Origin: Lachnospiraceae bacterium
GTDB taxonomy: Bacteria; Bacillota; Clostridia; Lachnospirales; Lachnospiraceae
Direction: 5' to 3'
Length of the DNA stretch: 20,035 bases
Assembly (NCBI GenBank): GCA_009774235.1
Contig: VSNJ01000068.1
Coordinates: forward strand, 1-20,035
Shown: positions 7,135 to 15,126 of the stretch, piece by piece
Layout of the letters: the number at the start of each line of letters is the position of its first letter
Position numbering within the stretch: position 1 is the stretch's first letter
The notes under the pieces: generated by a model
The model's database searches: none
What the model was told of the DNA's origin: nothing
Seen by the model: only the letters and a program-made list of their open reading frames with translations
Translations under genes and position numbers: made by a program

Positions 7135-7191
7135 AAAACAGTATTCCTCCTTCTCTAGTATTTCTTCTGGTCTATAAATAATCATATAAAT

Positions 7192-7220
7192 ATTTTATCA
7201 TATAAGGAAGAAAAGTACAA
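7192..7220 (-). promoter_or_regulatory. Promoter of the chemoreceptor gene
   Basis: On the minus strand, TTGTAC (7220-7215), a 17-base spacer and TAAAAT (7197-7192) give a good vegetative-type promoter. Transcription would begin near 7185, leaving a leader of about 50 bases. I see no flagellar sigma-D-type promoter here. Confidence 0.6.
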
Positions 7221-7265
7221 TGCAGTTTTTGGTTTGAGGTTCTCTGTTTTTTAGTTATATAGTAT

Positions 7266-8492
7266 TTATTTTCCAGATGGAGTAACAGCCATCTTATTAT
7301 AAACATGGTACAATATAGGCAGTATTGCTAAAAATAGCAATAAATATAAAGGAAACAAAAGTGAATAAATTCCGTATACTTGGCCAAAAGCTTCAAAAAA
7401 TACAAAATCACCTATAAATTTATTTATTCTTAGGAGCATATCAGGAAAAAAGGTTACAATATCTTTTAATACAGGAATCCTTCCCAAAAACATTGGTACA
7501 CAGGACAAGGCAAAAGGAATGGTTATAGCAATTACAGCAGAGCGGCTTTTGGCAGATACAAGCATTGCAAGTGTTAATATAAACAGGTTTCCAATATATC
7601 CTCCAGATAAACTCAAAAGCCAGTCCTGGAAATATGTAATATTATACATACATGTCCAGTTTGAGAAATTTATCTGTATCATACAGCCTGCCCCGTCTGT
7701 TCCAAGCAATCCAAGAATAATTGCAGAAAAAAGCAGCATTGCCGCCCAGTATATTATAGTAATTGTTAAAAACCCAGCCTTTATTTTTGATAAAATTGCC
7801 TTGTTTCTGCCAAAAACAGAAGAAAAAAATATAGAATCAGCCTTTGTACGGAATTCATCTGAGAAAATTCCTGATACAAAGAAAGCAATAATTACGGTTG
7901 TAATAATCATAAGGGTTGGCAGGTACTGGGAATCCAAAAGTGCTTTCCATCCTTCAGAATATTCATAATAAAGAGGTGTTTCCAGGTTGTTATACTGACG
8001 TAATAAAAATGCTCTTTCTTTTTGTGAAAATGAGCCTTCAAGACCTTGCTCTATCTTAGTAATTTCTTTTTTTAAACGTGAAATCCTTCTTTCATAAAGT
8101 CTGGAAGCTTTTTCTGGGGAAATTGAATTACATAAATAATAGTCATATTCCCCTGGCTCTGAAAATGCAACAGAAATTAGCCCGGTAATGTCTTGGAAGC
8201 CTTGTGACCTGGCAAACTTTGTATCTTCTGGCTCCTTGGAACTGTTTATTTTTCTTTTTTCTTTAATAACACGTTTAAGAACATCCTCTGTAACAGGTCC
8301 TTTCCATTTGTTTTGTTTTTCTTTTAGATGTTTTGCCGCTAAAGGTCCAGAAAGAGGAGACTGCCCCTCCCTGTAATATTTTACATCACGTATTGCTAAA
8401 AAGCTTCCAGCCAGGGTAATTATCAGAAGTAATAGAAGCATTATTCTGTTGGATGGCTTTAAAAAGATTTTTTTTAACTCATATTTTAACAT
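7266..8492 (-). CDS. ABC-2 type transporter permease
   Basis: This 408-residue integral membrane protein is the permease partner of the ATPase encoded just upstream. One helix near residues 17-35 (IMLLLLLIITLAGSFLAI) is followed by a roughly 160-residue charged, probably extracytoplasmic, region, then five or six helices (for example LMIITTVIIAFFVSGIF with FSDEFRTKADSIF after it, and FILTLAMLVSAKSRSAVIAI). This one-plus-five layout with a large first loop is typical of ABC-2 permeases in antibiotic or peptide export and defence systems. The start is the ATG at 8492, one base after the ATPase stop, with AGGTGA upstream; an in-frame ATG at 8564 lies inside the ATPase gene and lacks a ribosome site. 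The substrate is unknown. Confidence 0.85.
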   Translation of the reverse strand: MLKYELKKIFLKPSNRIMLLLLLIITLAGSFLAIRDVKYYREGQSPLSGPLAAKHLKEKQNKWKGPVTEDVLKRVIKEKRKINSSKEPEDTKFARSQGFQDITGLISVAFSEPGEYDYYLCNSISPEKASRLYERRISRLKKEITKIEQGLEGSFSQKERAFLLRQYNNLETPLYYEYSEGWKALLDSQYLPTLMIITTVIIAFFVSGIFSDEFRTKADSIFFSSVFGRNKAILSKIKAGFLTITIIYWAAMLLFSAIILGLLGTDGAGCMIQINFSNWTCMYNITYFQDWLLSLSGGYIGNLFILTLAMLVSAKSRSAVIAITIPFALSCVPMFLGRIPVLKDIVTFFPDMLLRINKFIGDFVFFEAFGQVYGIYSLLFPLYLLLFLAILPILYHVYNKMAVTPSGK

Positions 8493-8493
8493 T

Positions 8494-9366
8494 TTATTCA
8501 CCTGCTTTCTCATCAAAATAATATAAAAATACATCTTCAAGGACTGCCTCTTCAGGAACTGCATCAGGAACAGGTTTTTCCTTTGAAATTATGCGTAGTA
8601 CGGCTCCATGGGAATCTGTTTTAAGATTGGAAATTTTATATTTTTTCATAAGCTGTGGAACATAGCTTTTTTCTACATGGCATTTCCATATATTCTCTTT
8701 CATTGTAGTAATAAGATGTTCTGTTGTTCCTCTTTGGATAAAACTTCCATTCTTCATTAATAAAATTTCATTTGCTATATATTCTACATCTGGAACAATA
8801 TGTGTAGATAAAAGCACGAGGCGGTCTTCCGAAAGTTCACTGATTAAGTTACGGAAGCGTATACGTTCATTTGGGTCAAGGCCTGCTGTAGGTTCATCAA
8901 GCACAAGGATTTTTGGGTCATTTAACATTGCTTGTGCAATTCCTGCACGTCTTTTCATTCCGCCAGACAGTTTTTTCATTTTTTTATGTACAGCATTTTC
9001 AAGACCTGTTTTTTCAAGAAGTTCCTTTACTCTCTTTTTGGCAACTGCGGGACGTATTGCTTTAATTGATGCAATATAAAGCAGGTAATCCTGTACTGTA
9101 AAATCAGGATAAAATCCAAAATCCTGTGGCAGGTATCCAAGTATTTTTCTGTAATCACCATCCATTGTAAAAATCTCTTTGCCATTGCAGGTAATCTTGC
9201 CATGTGTAGGGCGCATAAGGGTACAAAGCATCCTCATAAATGTTGTTTTACCTGCACCATTTACTCCAAGCAGCCCATATACACCATTTCTCATTGTAAT
9301 ATTAAGATGGTTTACAGCAGTAAAGCTGCCAAATTCTTTTGTTAAATTATTTACTTCTAATTCCAC
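8494..9366 (-). CDS. ABC transporter ATP-binding protein
   Basis: This 290-residue ATPase powers the neighbouring permease. Walker A is GVNGAGKTT (34-42), the Q-loop Gln is at 81, the signature LSGGM at 133-137, Walker B ILVLDEP at 153-159 and the switch His at 189. The C-terminal 80 residues form the extra domain seen in ABC-2 exporters of the bacitracin/lantibiotic type (BcrA-like). The start is the GTG at 9366, with GGAGGTGG six bases upstream; an in-frame ATG at 9420 lies inside the preceding gene and has no ribosome site. The gene overlaps the 3' end of the membrane-protein gene by 20 bases, so translation is coupled. Confidence 0.93.
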   Translation of the reverse strand: MELEVNNLTKEFGSFTAVNHLNITMRNGVYGLLGVNGAGKTTFMRMLCTLMRPTHGKITCNGKEIFTMDGDYRKILGYLPQDFGFYPDFTVQDYLLYIASIKAIRPAVAKKRVKELLEKTGLENAVHKKMKKLSGGMKRRAGIAQAMLNDPKILVLDEPTAGLDPNERIRFRNLISELSEDRLVLLSTHIVPDVEYIANEILLMKNGSFIQRGTTEHLITTMKENIWKCHVEKSYVPQLMKKYKISNLKTDSHGAVLRIISKEKPVPDAVPEEAVLEDVFLYYFDEKAGE

Positions 9367-10111
9367 TAAAATCCACCTCCATGCATTTATTGCAATTATG
9401 TATTGTTTTATATATAGCAATAATTAAAAATAAACTACATCCTATAAAAAGACAAATCCATACCGGCTGCACAATAACAGCATAAATTTCTTCATTTACT
9501 GTAACCAGCCACCACACAATACTCCAGACCAGGCATAATATAATAGACATTATTTCACTTATTAAACGCTGGCTGCACAGACTTCCAAAACAAATACATG
9601 CAGTTACTGTTACTGGAAACAGAAATTGTACCATAAGTTCCATAATTGTAAAATATAGATTTTTATGCAGGATATAGCAAAAAATAGTAAGCAGGAATAT
9701 ATCTGCAATTCCAAACAAAAGAATACGTGCTGCATAAATTTTTTTTAGAAAATAGAAAGAAGAAGCCTCAATTTCCATGCATCCACAAGTCCTGTTTTTC
9801 CATAATTCTGGAATTACAAGTACAACAAATAATACTCCTGTAATACCAAGTCCTCTGCGGATATAGTATTCTTCATTTGATATATTAAATACAATTTGTG
9901 TTGCTGTTAAAAGAAAAAACTGTAACAGCCACCATCTTTTATTGGTGGTTTTAAATTGTGTATAAAGAAATTCCCAGTATGACAGTATTTTTTCTTGTTC
10001 TTTCTGGTAAAATATTTCTTTGCATTTGTAAATAGTATTAAGGATTTCTTCTTCATCTGTTTGAATCCTTGTATCCTGGCTGTATTTTTTCATTATTTCT
10101 TCAAGCTCCAT
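9347..10111 (-). CDS. Six-helix membrane protein of the sigma/ABC operon
   Basis: The protein has 254 residues and matches no family I can name. Residues 1-60 are charged and probably cytoplasmic (ELEEIMKKY, TDEEEILNTIYKC). About six hydrophobic helices follow, starting at WWLLQFFLLTATQIVF and ending at ICLFIGCSLFLIIAIYKTI. The ATG at 10111 has GGAGG seven bases upstream and overlaps the sigma-factor stop by 11 bases; its own 3' end overlaps the ATPase gene. Encoded directly after an ECF sigma factor and before an exporter, it could be the membrane anti-sigma factor, with the charged N-terminus holding the sigma factor, or an extra permease subunit. Position supports the first idea; no zinc-binding anti-sigma motif is seen. 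Confidence 0.75.
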   Translation of the reverse strand: MELEEIMKKYSQDTRIQTDEEEILNTIYKCKEIFYQKEQEKILSYWEFLYTQFKTTNKRWWLLQFFLLTATQIVFNISNEEYYIRRGLGITGVLFVVLVIPELWKNRTCGCMEIEASSFYFLKKIYAARILLFGIADIFLLTIFCYILHKNLYFTIMELMVQFLFPVTVTACICFGSLCSQRLISEIMSIILCLVWSIVWWLVTVNEEIYAVIVQPVWICLFIGCSLFLIIAIYKTIHNCNKCMEVDFSGIRSK

Positions 10112-10640
10112 AAAGTTCCTCCGTTCCAAGTATTTGTTTTAAACGTTTTCTTGCCTGTCCAAGTCTGTATTTTGCAAGTGGTAGTCCTATACATAACATA
10201 TTTGCGATTTCTTTAAGTTTAAGTTCCTGGAAATAATATAAAATTACCACTTCTCTTAATTCTTTTGGAAGCTTTTTTATAGCATCTTCAATTATTATAT
10301 GGTCTAATACTATATCAAGCTGTCTTGTGTCCTGGACATATGTTGTTTCAAATAGGTTATCTTCTAATAATGCTTCTTTTTTCTTCTTATAGAAATTTTT
10401 ACAAAGGTTTCCTGCAATAGTGTATAAATAATTTTTCGTTTTTCCTTTGTAATGATATTCAGATAAATTTATAAAAAAACGGATAAAAGTTTCTTGGGTA
10501 ATATCTTTTGCATATTCTGCATCATGGCAGTGGTAATTACAGTATTTTAATATTTCTTCGTAATATTTACGTATAAACTGGTCAAAAGCATCATCATTGC
10601 CCTGTTTCATCTTTCTTATTAGTAGAAAATCCGCATCCAT
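10101..10640 (-). CDS. ECF-type RNA polymerase sigma factor
   Basis: This 179-residue sigma factor of the extracytoplasmic-function group contains only regions 2 and 4. Region 2 spans about residues 20-90 (FDQFIRKYYEEILKYC, then AKDITQETFIRFF, then KNYLYTIAGNLCKNFYKKKK). Region 4 spans about 115-172 (AIKKLPKELREVVILYYFQE, then LKLKEIANML, then LAKYRLGQARKRL). The ATG at 10640 has AAAGGAGG at the right distance; an in-frame ATG 18 bases earlier overlaps that site. It is the first gene of the overlapping operon with the membrane protein, ATPase and permease, and so likely controls its own exporter. No clear ECF-type promoter was found upstream. Confidence 0.92.
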   Translation of the reverse strand: MDADFLLIRKMKQGNDDAFDQFIRKYYEEILKYCNYHCHDAEYAKDITQETFIRFFINLSEYHYKGKTKNYLYTIAGNLCKNFYKKKKEALLEDNLFETTYVQDTRQLDIVLDHIIIEDAIKKLPKELREVVILYYFQELKLKEIANMLCIGLPLAKYRLGQARKRLKQILGTEELYGA

Positions 10641-10700
10641 AAATTCCTCCTTTATCATTGGTAATATTTATAATGTCTGGAACGTTTCACACATCTATTA

Positions 10701-10709
10701 AGTATAACA
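10701..10709 (-). promoter_or_regulatory. Extended -10 promoter of the sigma/ABC operon
   Basis: The minus strand reads TG-T-TATACT, an extended -10 motif, about 60 bases before the sigma-factor start. No good -35 is present at 17 bases, which extended -10 promoters tolerate. This points to basal vegetative transcription of the operon. Confidence 0.4.
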
Positions 10710-10772
10710 ATATAGAAAAGGAAAAAGACAGGATTTTATAAAATTTTTTTACTTGTGGTATCTGGAAATTAT

Positions 10773-10805
10773 AAAGTGCATAAATTATACTGGTTTATGC
10801 ACTTT
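10773..10805 (-). terminator. Terminator of the MerR-family gene
   Basis: AAAGTGCATAAA and TTTATGCACTTT form a perfect 12-bp stem with a nine-base loop, 30 bases downstream of the regulator's stop codon on the minus strand. The stem's own T-rich arm and the following ATAATTT give only a modest T-tract. It separates the regulator from the sigma-factor operon. Confidence 0.65.
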
Positions 10806-10834
10806 TAAAGAAATTTAAAGAATATTACAGGATT

Positions 10835-11653
10835 TTAATTAGAAACAGGGATTTCAATTTGTAAAATATAATCTTCGATACTGTCAACAACTGTTTCATT
10901 AATTCCTTTCTCATAGGAAAAGCCAGCCAGCTTGAGACCATTTTTGTCTGCATAATCTAAGAGTTCCTGGTAGCGGAGTTGAAGACTATCCCAGTTTCCT
11001 TTGTGGAAAGCTCTTAGATATTTTCCTTTAGGCTGGATATGAAGGTCTTTTTTGTGTTTAATAAAAGGTATTTCTATAAAAAGCTTAGTGTAACCGTTGA
11101 AATTCCCATTTTGCAGGCTGGTGACAGGAATCATAGAACCATATGAAGCATCATGCAGACGTCCAATCTGGTATCTTGTAGTTTCAGTTGTAATTAATTC
11201 TACTTCTTTTTCAAAAGATGTGTCATTATCTATATCCACTGTTACCAGGCAGCGTTCTTCTTTTTCAACAATACTGGTTTCTGATAAATCCATTGTAAGT
11301 AAAGTAACCATATTCTGCCTGTGGTTACACAATGTTTTCCTGACTGCCTGCATGTGTATAATATTGTTGTCCAGGGCAGTTATTTTTTCATCCAGAAGGC
11401 ATTTAAGGCTTTCTGCTGAGCGGTTTTGCATAAATTCATGTATTTCACTAATAGATACATCTAGTTCACGCAATAGCAGAATTGTTTCAAGTACAGGGCT
11501 TTGATAGTAATTGTAATAGCGGTATCCATTTTCAGGATTAATTGCAGCAGGCTTAAAAAGCCCGGTTTCGTCATACCACATCAATGTTTTTTTATTAATA
11601 CCATGTAATGCTGCAAATTGTCCTATTGTAAGAAGTTTATTGTTTTCATTCAT
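10835..11653 (-). CDS. MerR-family regulator with GyrI-like effector domain
   Basis: This 272-residue drug-responsive activator has the BmrR/BltR layout. Residues 7-75 are the MerR winged helix (LLTIGQFAALHGINKKTLMWYD, then NGYRYYNYYQ, then LLLRELDVSISEI). A dimerisation coiled coil spans roughly 80-115. Residues 135-270 form a GyrI/SOUL-type ligand-binding domain (GSMIPV, then KYLRAFHKGNWDSLQ, then LAGFSYEKGINE). It is divergent from a MATE gene whose promoter has the 19-bp spacer that MerR proteins untwist, so it very probably activates that pump when it binds a compound. The ATG at 11653 follows GGGGGG. An internal rival start at the second codon pair ATGAATG makes no practical difference. 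Confidence 0.92.
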   Translation of the reverse strand: MNENNKLLTIGQFAALHGINKKTLMWYDETGLFKPAAINPENGYRYYNYYQSPVLETILLLRELDVSISEIHEFMQNRSAESLKCLLDEKITALDNNIIHMQAVRKTLCNHRQNMVTLLTMDLSETSIVEKEERCLVTVDIDNDTSFEKEVELITTETTRYQIGRLHDASYGSMIPVTSLQNGNFNGYTKLFIEIPFIKHKKDLHIQPKGKYLRAFHKGNWDSLQLRYQELLDYADKNGLKLAGFSYEKGINETVVDSIEDYILQIEIPVSN

Positions 11654-11701
11654 TATAATCCCCCCTTATAAATAAAATAAAAAATTTTTATTATTTTCCT
11701 A

Positions 11702-11732
11702 TTGACTGTACTGTTACTGTATGGTTTATGAT
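11702..11732 (+). promoter_or_regulatory. MerR-type promoter/operator with a 19-bp spacer
   Basis: TTGACT (11702-11707) and TATGAT (11727-11732) are separated by exactly 19 bases, the over-long spacing that marks MerR-activated promoters. The spacer holds an imperfect dyad centred on 11715 (ACTGTACTGT and ACTGTATGGT, 7 of 10 positions symmetrical). It drives the MATE gene at 11777. Confidence 0.8.
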
Positions 11733-11776
11733 ACTACACACAGAATATAAATACAATAAGGAAGGAGAAAAAATTT

Positions 11777-13108
11777 ATGGAAGAACAAAATGTATATTTA
11801 AAACCTGTGACATTAAAAAATATTTTGAAATTTGCAGTCCCAACTATTGCTATGTCAGTATTTATGTCTTTTTATACAATGGTTGATGGATTGTTTGTAT
11901 CAAATCTTGTTGGAACCAATGCATTGTCAGCTGTAAACCTGGCAGCACCAGTAATACAGCTTGTAACTGCAGTTTCAACTATGCTTGCCACTGGGGGAAG
12001 TGCAGTTATTATGAAAAAGATGGGAGAGCAGAAGCATGAGGAAGCAAAGGAAGACTTTACTTTCTTGGTTCTGGTAAATGTGTTTGCTGGCATTGTTATG
12101 TGTGGGATTGGATATGTTGTAATGGATAAAATTTTTGCAGGAATGAACCTTTCTGCAGATGTATCAGGGTATTGTAAAGACTATTTAAGCCATTATTTGT
12201 TGTTTACAGTCCCAATACTTTTAATGAATAATTTTACCCTTTATATGATTGCAAGTGGAAAAGCAACACTTTCTTTAATTTGTTCTGTAGCAGGTGGTGT
12301 TTTAAACATGGTTCTGGATTATGTATTTATTGCTGTTCTAGATATGGGAATAAGCGGGGCAGCTATTGCAACAGGGCTAGGATACTCAGTTACAGCGGTT
12401 ACAGGTTTATTTGTTTTCAGCCAGAAGAAGAGCCTTTTGCATTTTAAAAAGCCTTCATTCCGTTTTAAAGTTCTTGTAAATGCAGCAACAAATGGATGCT
12501 CTGAAATGGCAACAGCACTTGTTACTGGAATAATTACCCTTATGTTTAACTGGACAATGCTGCATTATGTAGGAGAGGATGGCATTGCAGCTGTTACAAT
12601 TATTATGTATGTATTGATGTTTGCAAGTTCACTGTATACAGGATATTCTTATGGGGTTGCCCCAATGCTTAGTTTTTACCACGGTGAACAGAATTATGGT
12701 AAACTGAAAAAGGTAGTGGATTCCAGTTTAAAAGTAATTGCATTTATCTCTGTAATTACAGTAGCAGCATCATTTTTATTAACAGAACCATTAGTATCTG
12801 TATTTGCCCGTCCAGATAACCCAGTTTACGGACTTGCAGTAACAGGAAATAAAATATGTACTATAGCATTATTTTTTATCGGTTTTAATATATTTGCAAG
12901 CGGAATGTTTACAGCGTTGTCTAATGGTATTATCTCAGCTGTGCTTGCATTTTCAAGGTCTTTTGTGTTTATGTTGTTTACTATGGTTGTACTGCCCATG
13001 TTTTTTGGGGTGAATGGCATCTGGATGGCAACACCTGTAGCAGAGCTTATGGCACTTGCTTTGTCGGCCGTGATGTATACAAAATATAAAAAGAGATATG
13101 GATATTAA
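11777..13108 (+). CDS. MATE-family multidrug efflux transporter
   Basis: This 443-residue membrane antiporter has about twelve helices and clear MATE blocks: FAVPTIAMSVFMSFYTMVDGLFV at the start, GTNALSAVNLAAPVI, the loop MIASGKATLSL, and GYSYGVAPMLSFYHGEQNYG in the second half. The start follows GGAAGGAG. It lies behind the MerR-type promoter, pointing to inducible drug efflux. Its last codons overlap the start of the PF06541 membrane-protein gene by 11 bases, so the two are co-translated. It is only distantly similar to the MATE protein at 2530; its N-terminus (MVDGLFV, AVNLAAP) is nearer to the remnant at 1071-1292 (VMDGIFV, TVNIGVP). The transported compound is unknown. Confidence 0.95.
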   Translation: MEEQNVYLKPVTLKNILKFAVPTIAMSVFMSFYTMVDGLFVSNLVGTNALSAVNLAAPVIQLVTAVSTMLATGGSAVIMKKMGEQKHEEAKEDFTFLVLVNVFAGIVMCGIGYVVMDKIFAGMNLSADVSGYCKDYLSHYLLFTVPILLMNNFTLYMIASGKATLSLICSVAGGVLNMVLDYVFIAVLDMGISGAAIATGLGYSVTAVTGLFVFSQKKSLLHFKKPSFRFKVLVNAATNGCSEMATALVTGIITLMFNWTMLHYVGEDGIAAVTIIMYVLMFASSLYTGYSYGVAPMLSFYHGEQNYGKLKKVVDSSLKVIAFISVITVAASFLLTEPLVSVFARPDNPVYGLAVTGNKICTIALFFIGFNIFASGMFTALSNGIISAVLAFSRSFVFMLFTMVVLPMFFGVNGIWMATPVAELMALALSAVMYTKYKKRYGY

Positions 13109-13844
13109 AGATTTAAGGCTTCAAGGGTTTATTACAAAGATTCCAGGTTATGCTAGTAACAGGACTGTAAAGGAATATATACCAGCCACACAAGATAAAA
13201 CAGGTAAAATTGTAAATTGCGTGGGCAAATGCAGTTTTGTACAATTATTCTGGCTGTTTCTGGTTGAAGCCTTTTTAGGTGATATTATAGAAACCATATT
13301 CTGTCATGCCACTACAGGTGTGTGGATGAGCAGAAGCAGTCTTGTATGGGGGCATTTTAGTGTTGTATGGGGGCTTGCAGCTGCTTTTATAACAGCATTA
13401 TTGTACAATGATAAGGAGAAAACAGGTTACTATATATTTTGTAAAGGTGCATTTTTAGGTGGGGCATATGAATATATATGCAGCATTTTTACAGAAATAG
13501 TTTTTGGAAAGGTTTTTTGGGATTATAGTGATATAAAATTTAATTTAGGTGGGAGAGTAAACCTTCTGTTTTGTTTTTTCTGGGGAATTGTAGCCATTAT
13601 ATGGATTAAAGTATTGTATCCAAAGGTATTATATTTTATAGATATAATTTTAAGAAAAACAGGGAAGATATTTACATTAGGATTTATAATATTTATAACA
13701 TTGGATATCTTTGTTTCTGTATTAGCTTTAGTACGTTATGATAAACGTGCTTATGGAAAGGAAGCGGAATATAAGTGGGAACAGGCTATAGATAAATATT
13801 TTAATGACAGCAGGATGGAACAAATTTACCCTAATGCAATATAA
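13098..13844 (+). CDS. PF06541 (putative ABC-transporter type IV) membrane protein
   Basis: This 248-residue membrane protein has the features of the PF06541/CmpB family: SLVWGHFSVVWGLAA near residue 81, GAFLGGAYEYICSIFTEIVFG, then WDYSDIKFNLGGRVNLLFC and a helix FFWGIVAIIWIKVLYP. Despite the family title its biochemical role is not established. Residues 1-40 are a soluble extension before the first helix (FVQLFWLFLVEAFLGDIIE). The start overlaps the end of the MATE gene by 11 bases, with only a weak AAGAGA upstream, so it relies on translational coupling. The pairing suggests help with, or shared regulation with, drug efflux; this is inference. A strong hairpin follows within 50 bases of the stop. 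Confidence 0.85.
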   Translation: MDIKDLRLQGFITKIPGYASNRTVKEYIPATQDKTGKIVNCVGKCSFVQLFWLFLVEAFLGDIIETIFCHATTGVWMSRSSLVWGHFSVVWGLAAAFITALLYNDKEKTGYYIFCKGAFLGGAYEYICSIFTEIVFGKVFWDYSDIKFNLGGRVNLLFCFFWGIVAIIWIKVLYPKVLYFIDIILRKTGKIFTLGFIIFITLDIFVSVLALVRYDKRAYGKEAEYKWEQAIDKYFNDSRMEQIYPNAI

Positions 13845-13887
13845 CAATAAACAGTATAAAAATACATAGAAAGCAGAAGAGGGCAGT

Positions 13888-13916
13888 GCCAGACAGGTTT
13901 AAAATATCCGTCTGGC
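13888..13916. terminator. Bidirectional terminator between the pump operon and the immunity island
   Basis: GCCAGAC (13888-13894) pairs with GTCTGGC (13910-13916), with two further G-C pairs inside across a one-base offset, followed by TTT. It lies between two convergent genes, two bases past the stop of the minus-strand gene and about 45 past that of the plus-strand gene. Confidence 0.65.
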
Positions 13917-13917
13917 T

Positions 13918-14448
13918 TTAGCTGCATAAGTTTAATATATTTGTTTGTAAAGCATCATTGTCCATTTCATCAATATTCTGGAATATAAATACCAGTATTT
14001 CCATAATTTTTTGAAAAGAAATAATACTTGAAGCAATTTCATCATATCCGCCGCTTAATATTTCTATAGTACCGCCAGGCAGCTTTCCAGCAGGGTATTC
14101 TTGGAAAAACTTGTATATTCCATCCGCAAATTCTTTATCAAGTCCTGCATATATTATTTTACTAAATGGTATTACTTGTGATATAAAGGGGAAGTCTTCC
14201 CTGCCATAGTTAATAATTATATTTGTTTTATTAGAGTTGTTATAAGTATATTTCATAAACACCATGCCATAATTACTAATATGGCGTGGATTTAAACGTG
14301 CTTCGATACAGATTATTCCGTTATGCCAGTGGATATCACCAGCCTCTTTGCATAAACTAAGTGTATCGTAGTTTGTATAATTAAATGGTACTTCATCTTT
14401 CCATATACATACCTTCTTATAACCAGTATCATTTTCAAATAAGAACAT
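13918..14448 (-). CDS. Hypothetical protein, immunity-like, first of the island
   Basis: The 176-residue soluble protein belongs to no family I recognise. It has no signal peptide or membrane helix. It is mixed beta-rich in the first two thirds (VCIWKDEVPF, IICIEARLN, MVFMKYTYN, TNIIINYG) and ends in an acidic helix region (SFQKIMEILVFIFQNIDEMD). AAAAGGAG precedes the ATG at 14448 at the right distance, so it is a real gene. It is the last on the minus strand of a row of small unrelated genes with a SUKH gene directly upstream. Such rows usually encode immunity proteins against polymorphic toxins; that role is inferred from context only. Confidence 0.7.
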   Translation of the reverse strand: MFLFENDTGYKKVCIWKDEVPFNYTNYDTLSLCKEAGDIHWHNGIICIEARLNPRHISNYGMVFMKYTYNNSNKTNIIINYGREDFPFISQVIPFSKIIYAGLDKEFADGIYKFFQEYPAGKLPGGTIEILSGGYDEIASSIISFQKIMEILVFIFQNIDEMDNDALQTNILNLCS

Positions 14449-14666
14449 ATTAAATCTCCTTTTATTCCTGTAAAAACAAAACAGGGATTGTGCAAATTTA
14501 TTTGTATATCTGGTTTCTAGTCCTTTTTAAAAGCCATATGATAAGTATTTATCATTATCAGGATAATATACATTTTAACTTCCAGATATTTTTATATAAG
14601 TTTTGTGTATATTTTTATCTTTATTAAGATTAATTTCCCATATTAAGTATTCTATTATTTTTAAAC

Positions 14667-15068
14667 TTATATTTTATTTGTTATTATTTTTAAATGAAGT
14701 ATAAATTGGAATATGTCTTTATATAAAACAGATACTCCATCAGAAGAATGCCCTGATTCTGCTGCTAATTCATAATCCCAATATATTATCGATGGATTCT
14801 GGGTATTTCCTTTGTAATATAAACATATATAATCTCCATAATCCGTTTCTGCAATGGGAATTATATCATATCCAAAAAAGTCATAATATTCTTCTAATAT
14901 ATCATTAATTTCAGATACAGTTAAAAATTTTTGTATATTTAGAGTATCATTTTCTATATGAAGTTCAATCTTATTATTAATTTCTTTAATAGCATATTGG
15001 TAAAATTGTTTGTATTCCTTTGGTAATTTAATATTATATCTTTTTTCTATATTATCAAAATCTATCAT
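14667..15068 (-). CDS. SMI1/KNR4 (SUKH) family protein
   Basis: This 133-residue protein has the SUKH hallmark at the start: an IEKRYNIKLPKEYKQFY segment (residues 7-23), where the LP and the following helix are the family signature. IIPIAETDYGDYICLYY (about 70-86) is the typical central strand pair, and IIYWDYELA follows. SUKH proteins in bacteria mostly neutralise toxin domains of contact-dependent or secreted polymorphic toxins by binding them. No intact cognate toxin is seen next to it; about 200 bases without a clear gene separate it from the 13918 gene. The ribosome site AGGGAAA lies 11 bases upstream of the ATG, weaker than those of its neighbours. Confidence 0.85.
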   Translation of the reverse strand: MIDFDNIEKRYNIKLPKEYKQFYQYAIKEINNKIELHIENDTLNIQKFLTVSEINDILEEYYDFFGYDIIPIAETDYGDYICLYYKGNTQNPSIIYWDYELAAESGHSSDGVSVLYKDIFQFILHLKIITNKI

Positions 15069-15126
15069 TATTTGGATTTCCCTGTAATTGCACTTATGGA
15101 TTTTGCCAGAGGGGATATAAGACAGC

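Noticed and set aside
8494..9420. Longer ATPase form starting at the ATG at 9420
   Set aside because: The extra residues do not match the family, there is no ribosome site, and the GTG at 9366 has an excellent one.
14458..14660. Minus-strand frame with YYPDNDKYLSYGF and KGLETRYTNKFAQSLF, interrupted by two stops, in the spacer upstream of the 13918 gene
   Set aside because: It could be another gene remnant, but the rest of the frame is low-complexity Lys/Asn/Ile typical of translated AT-rich spacer and no family was recognised.
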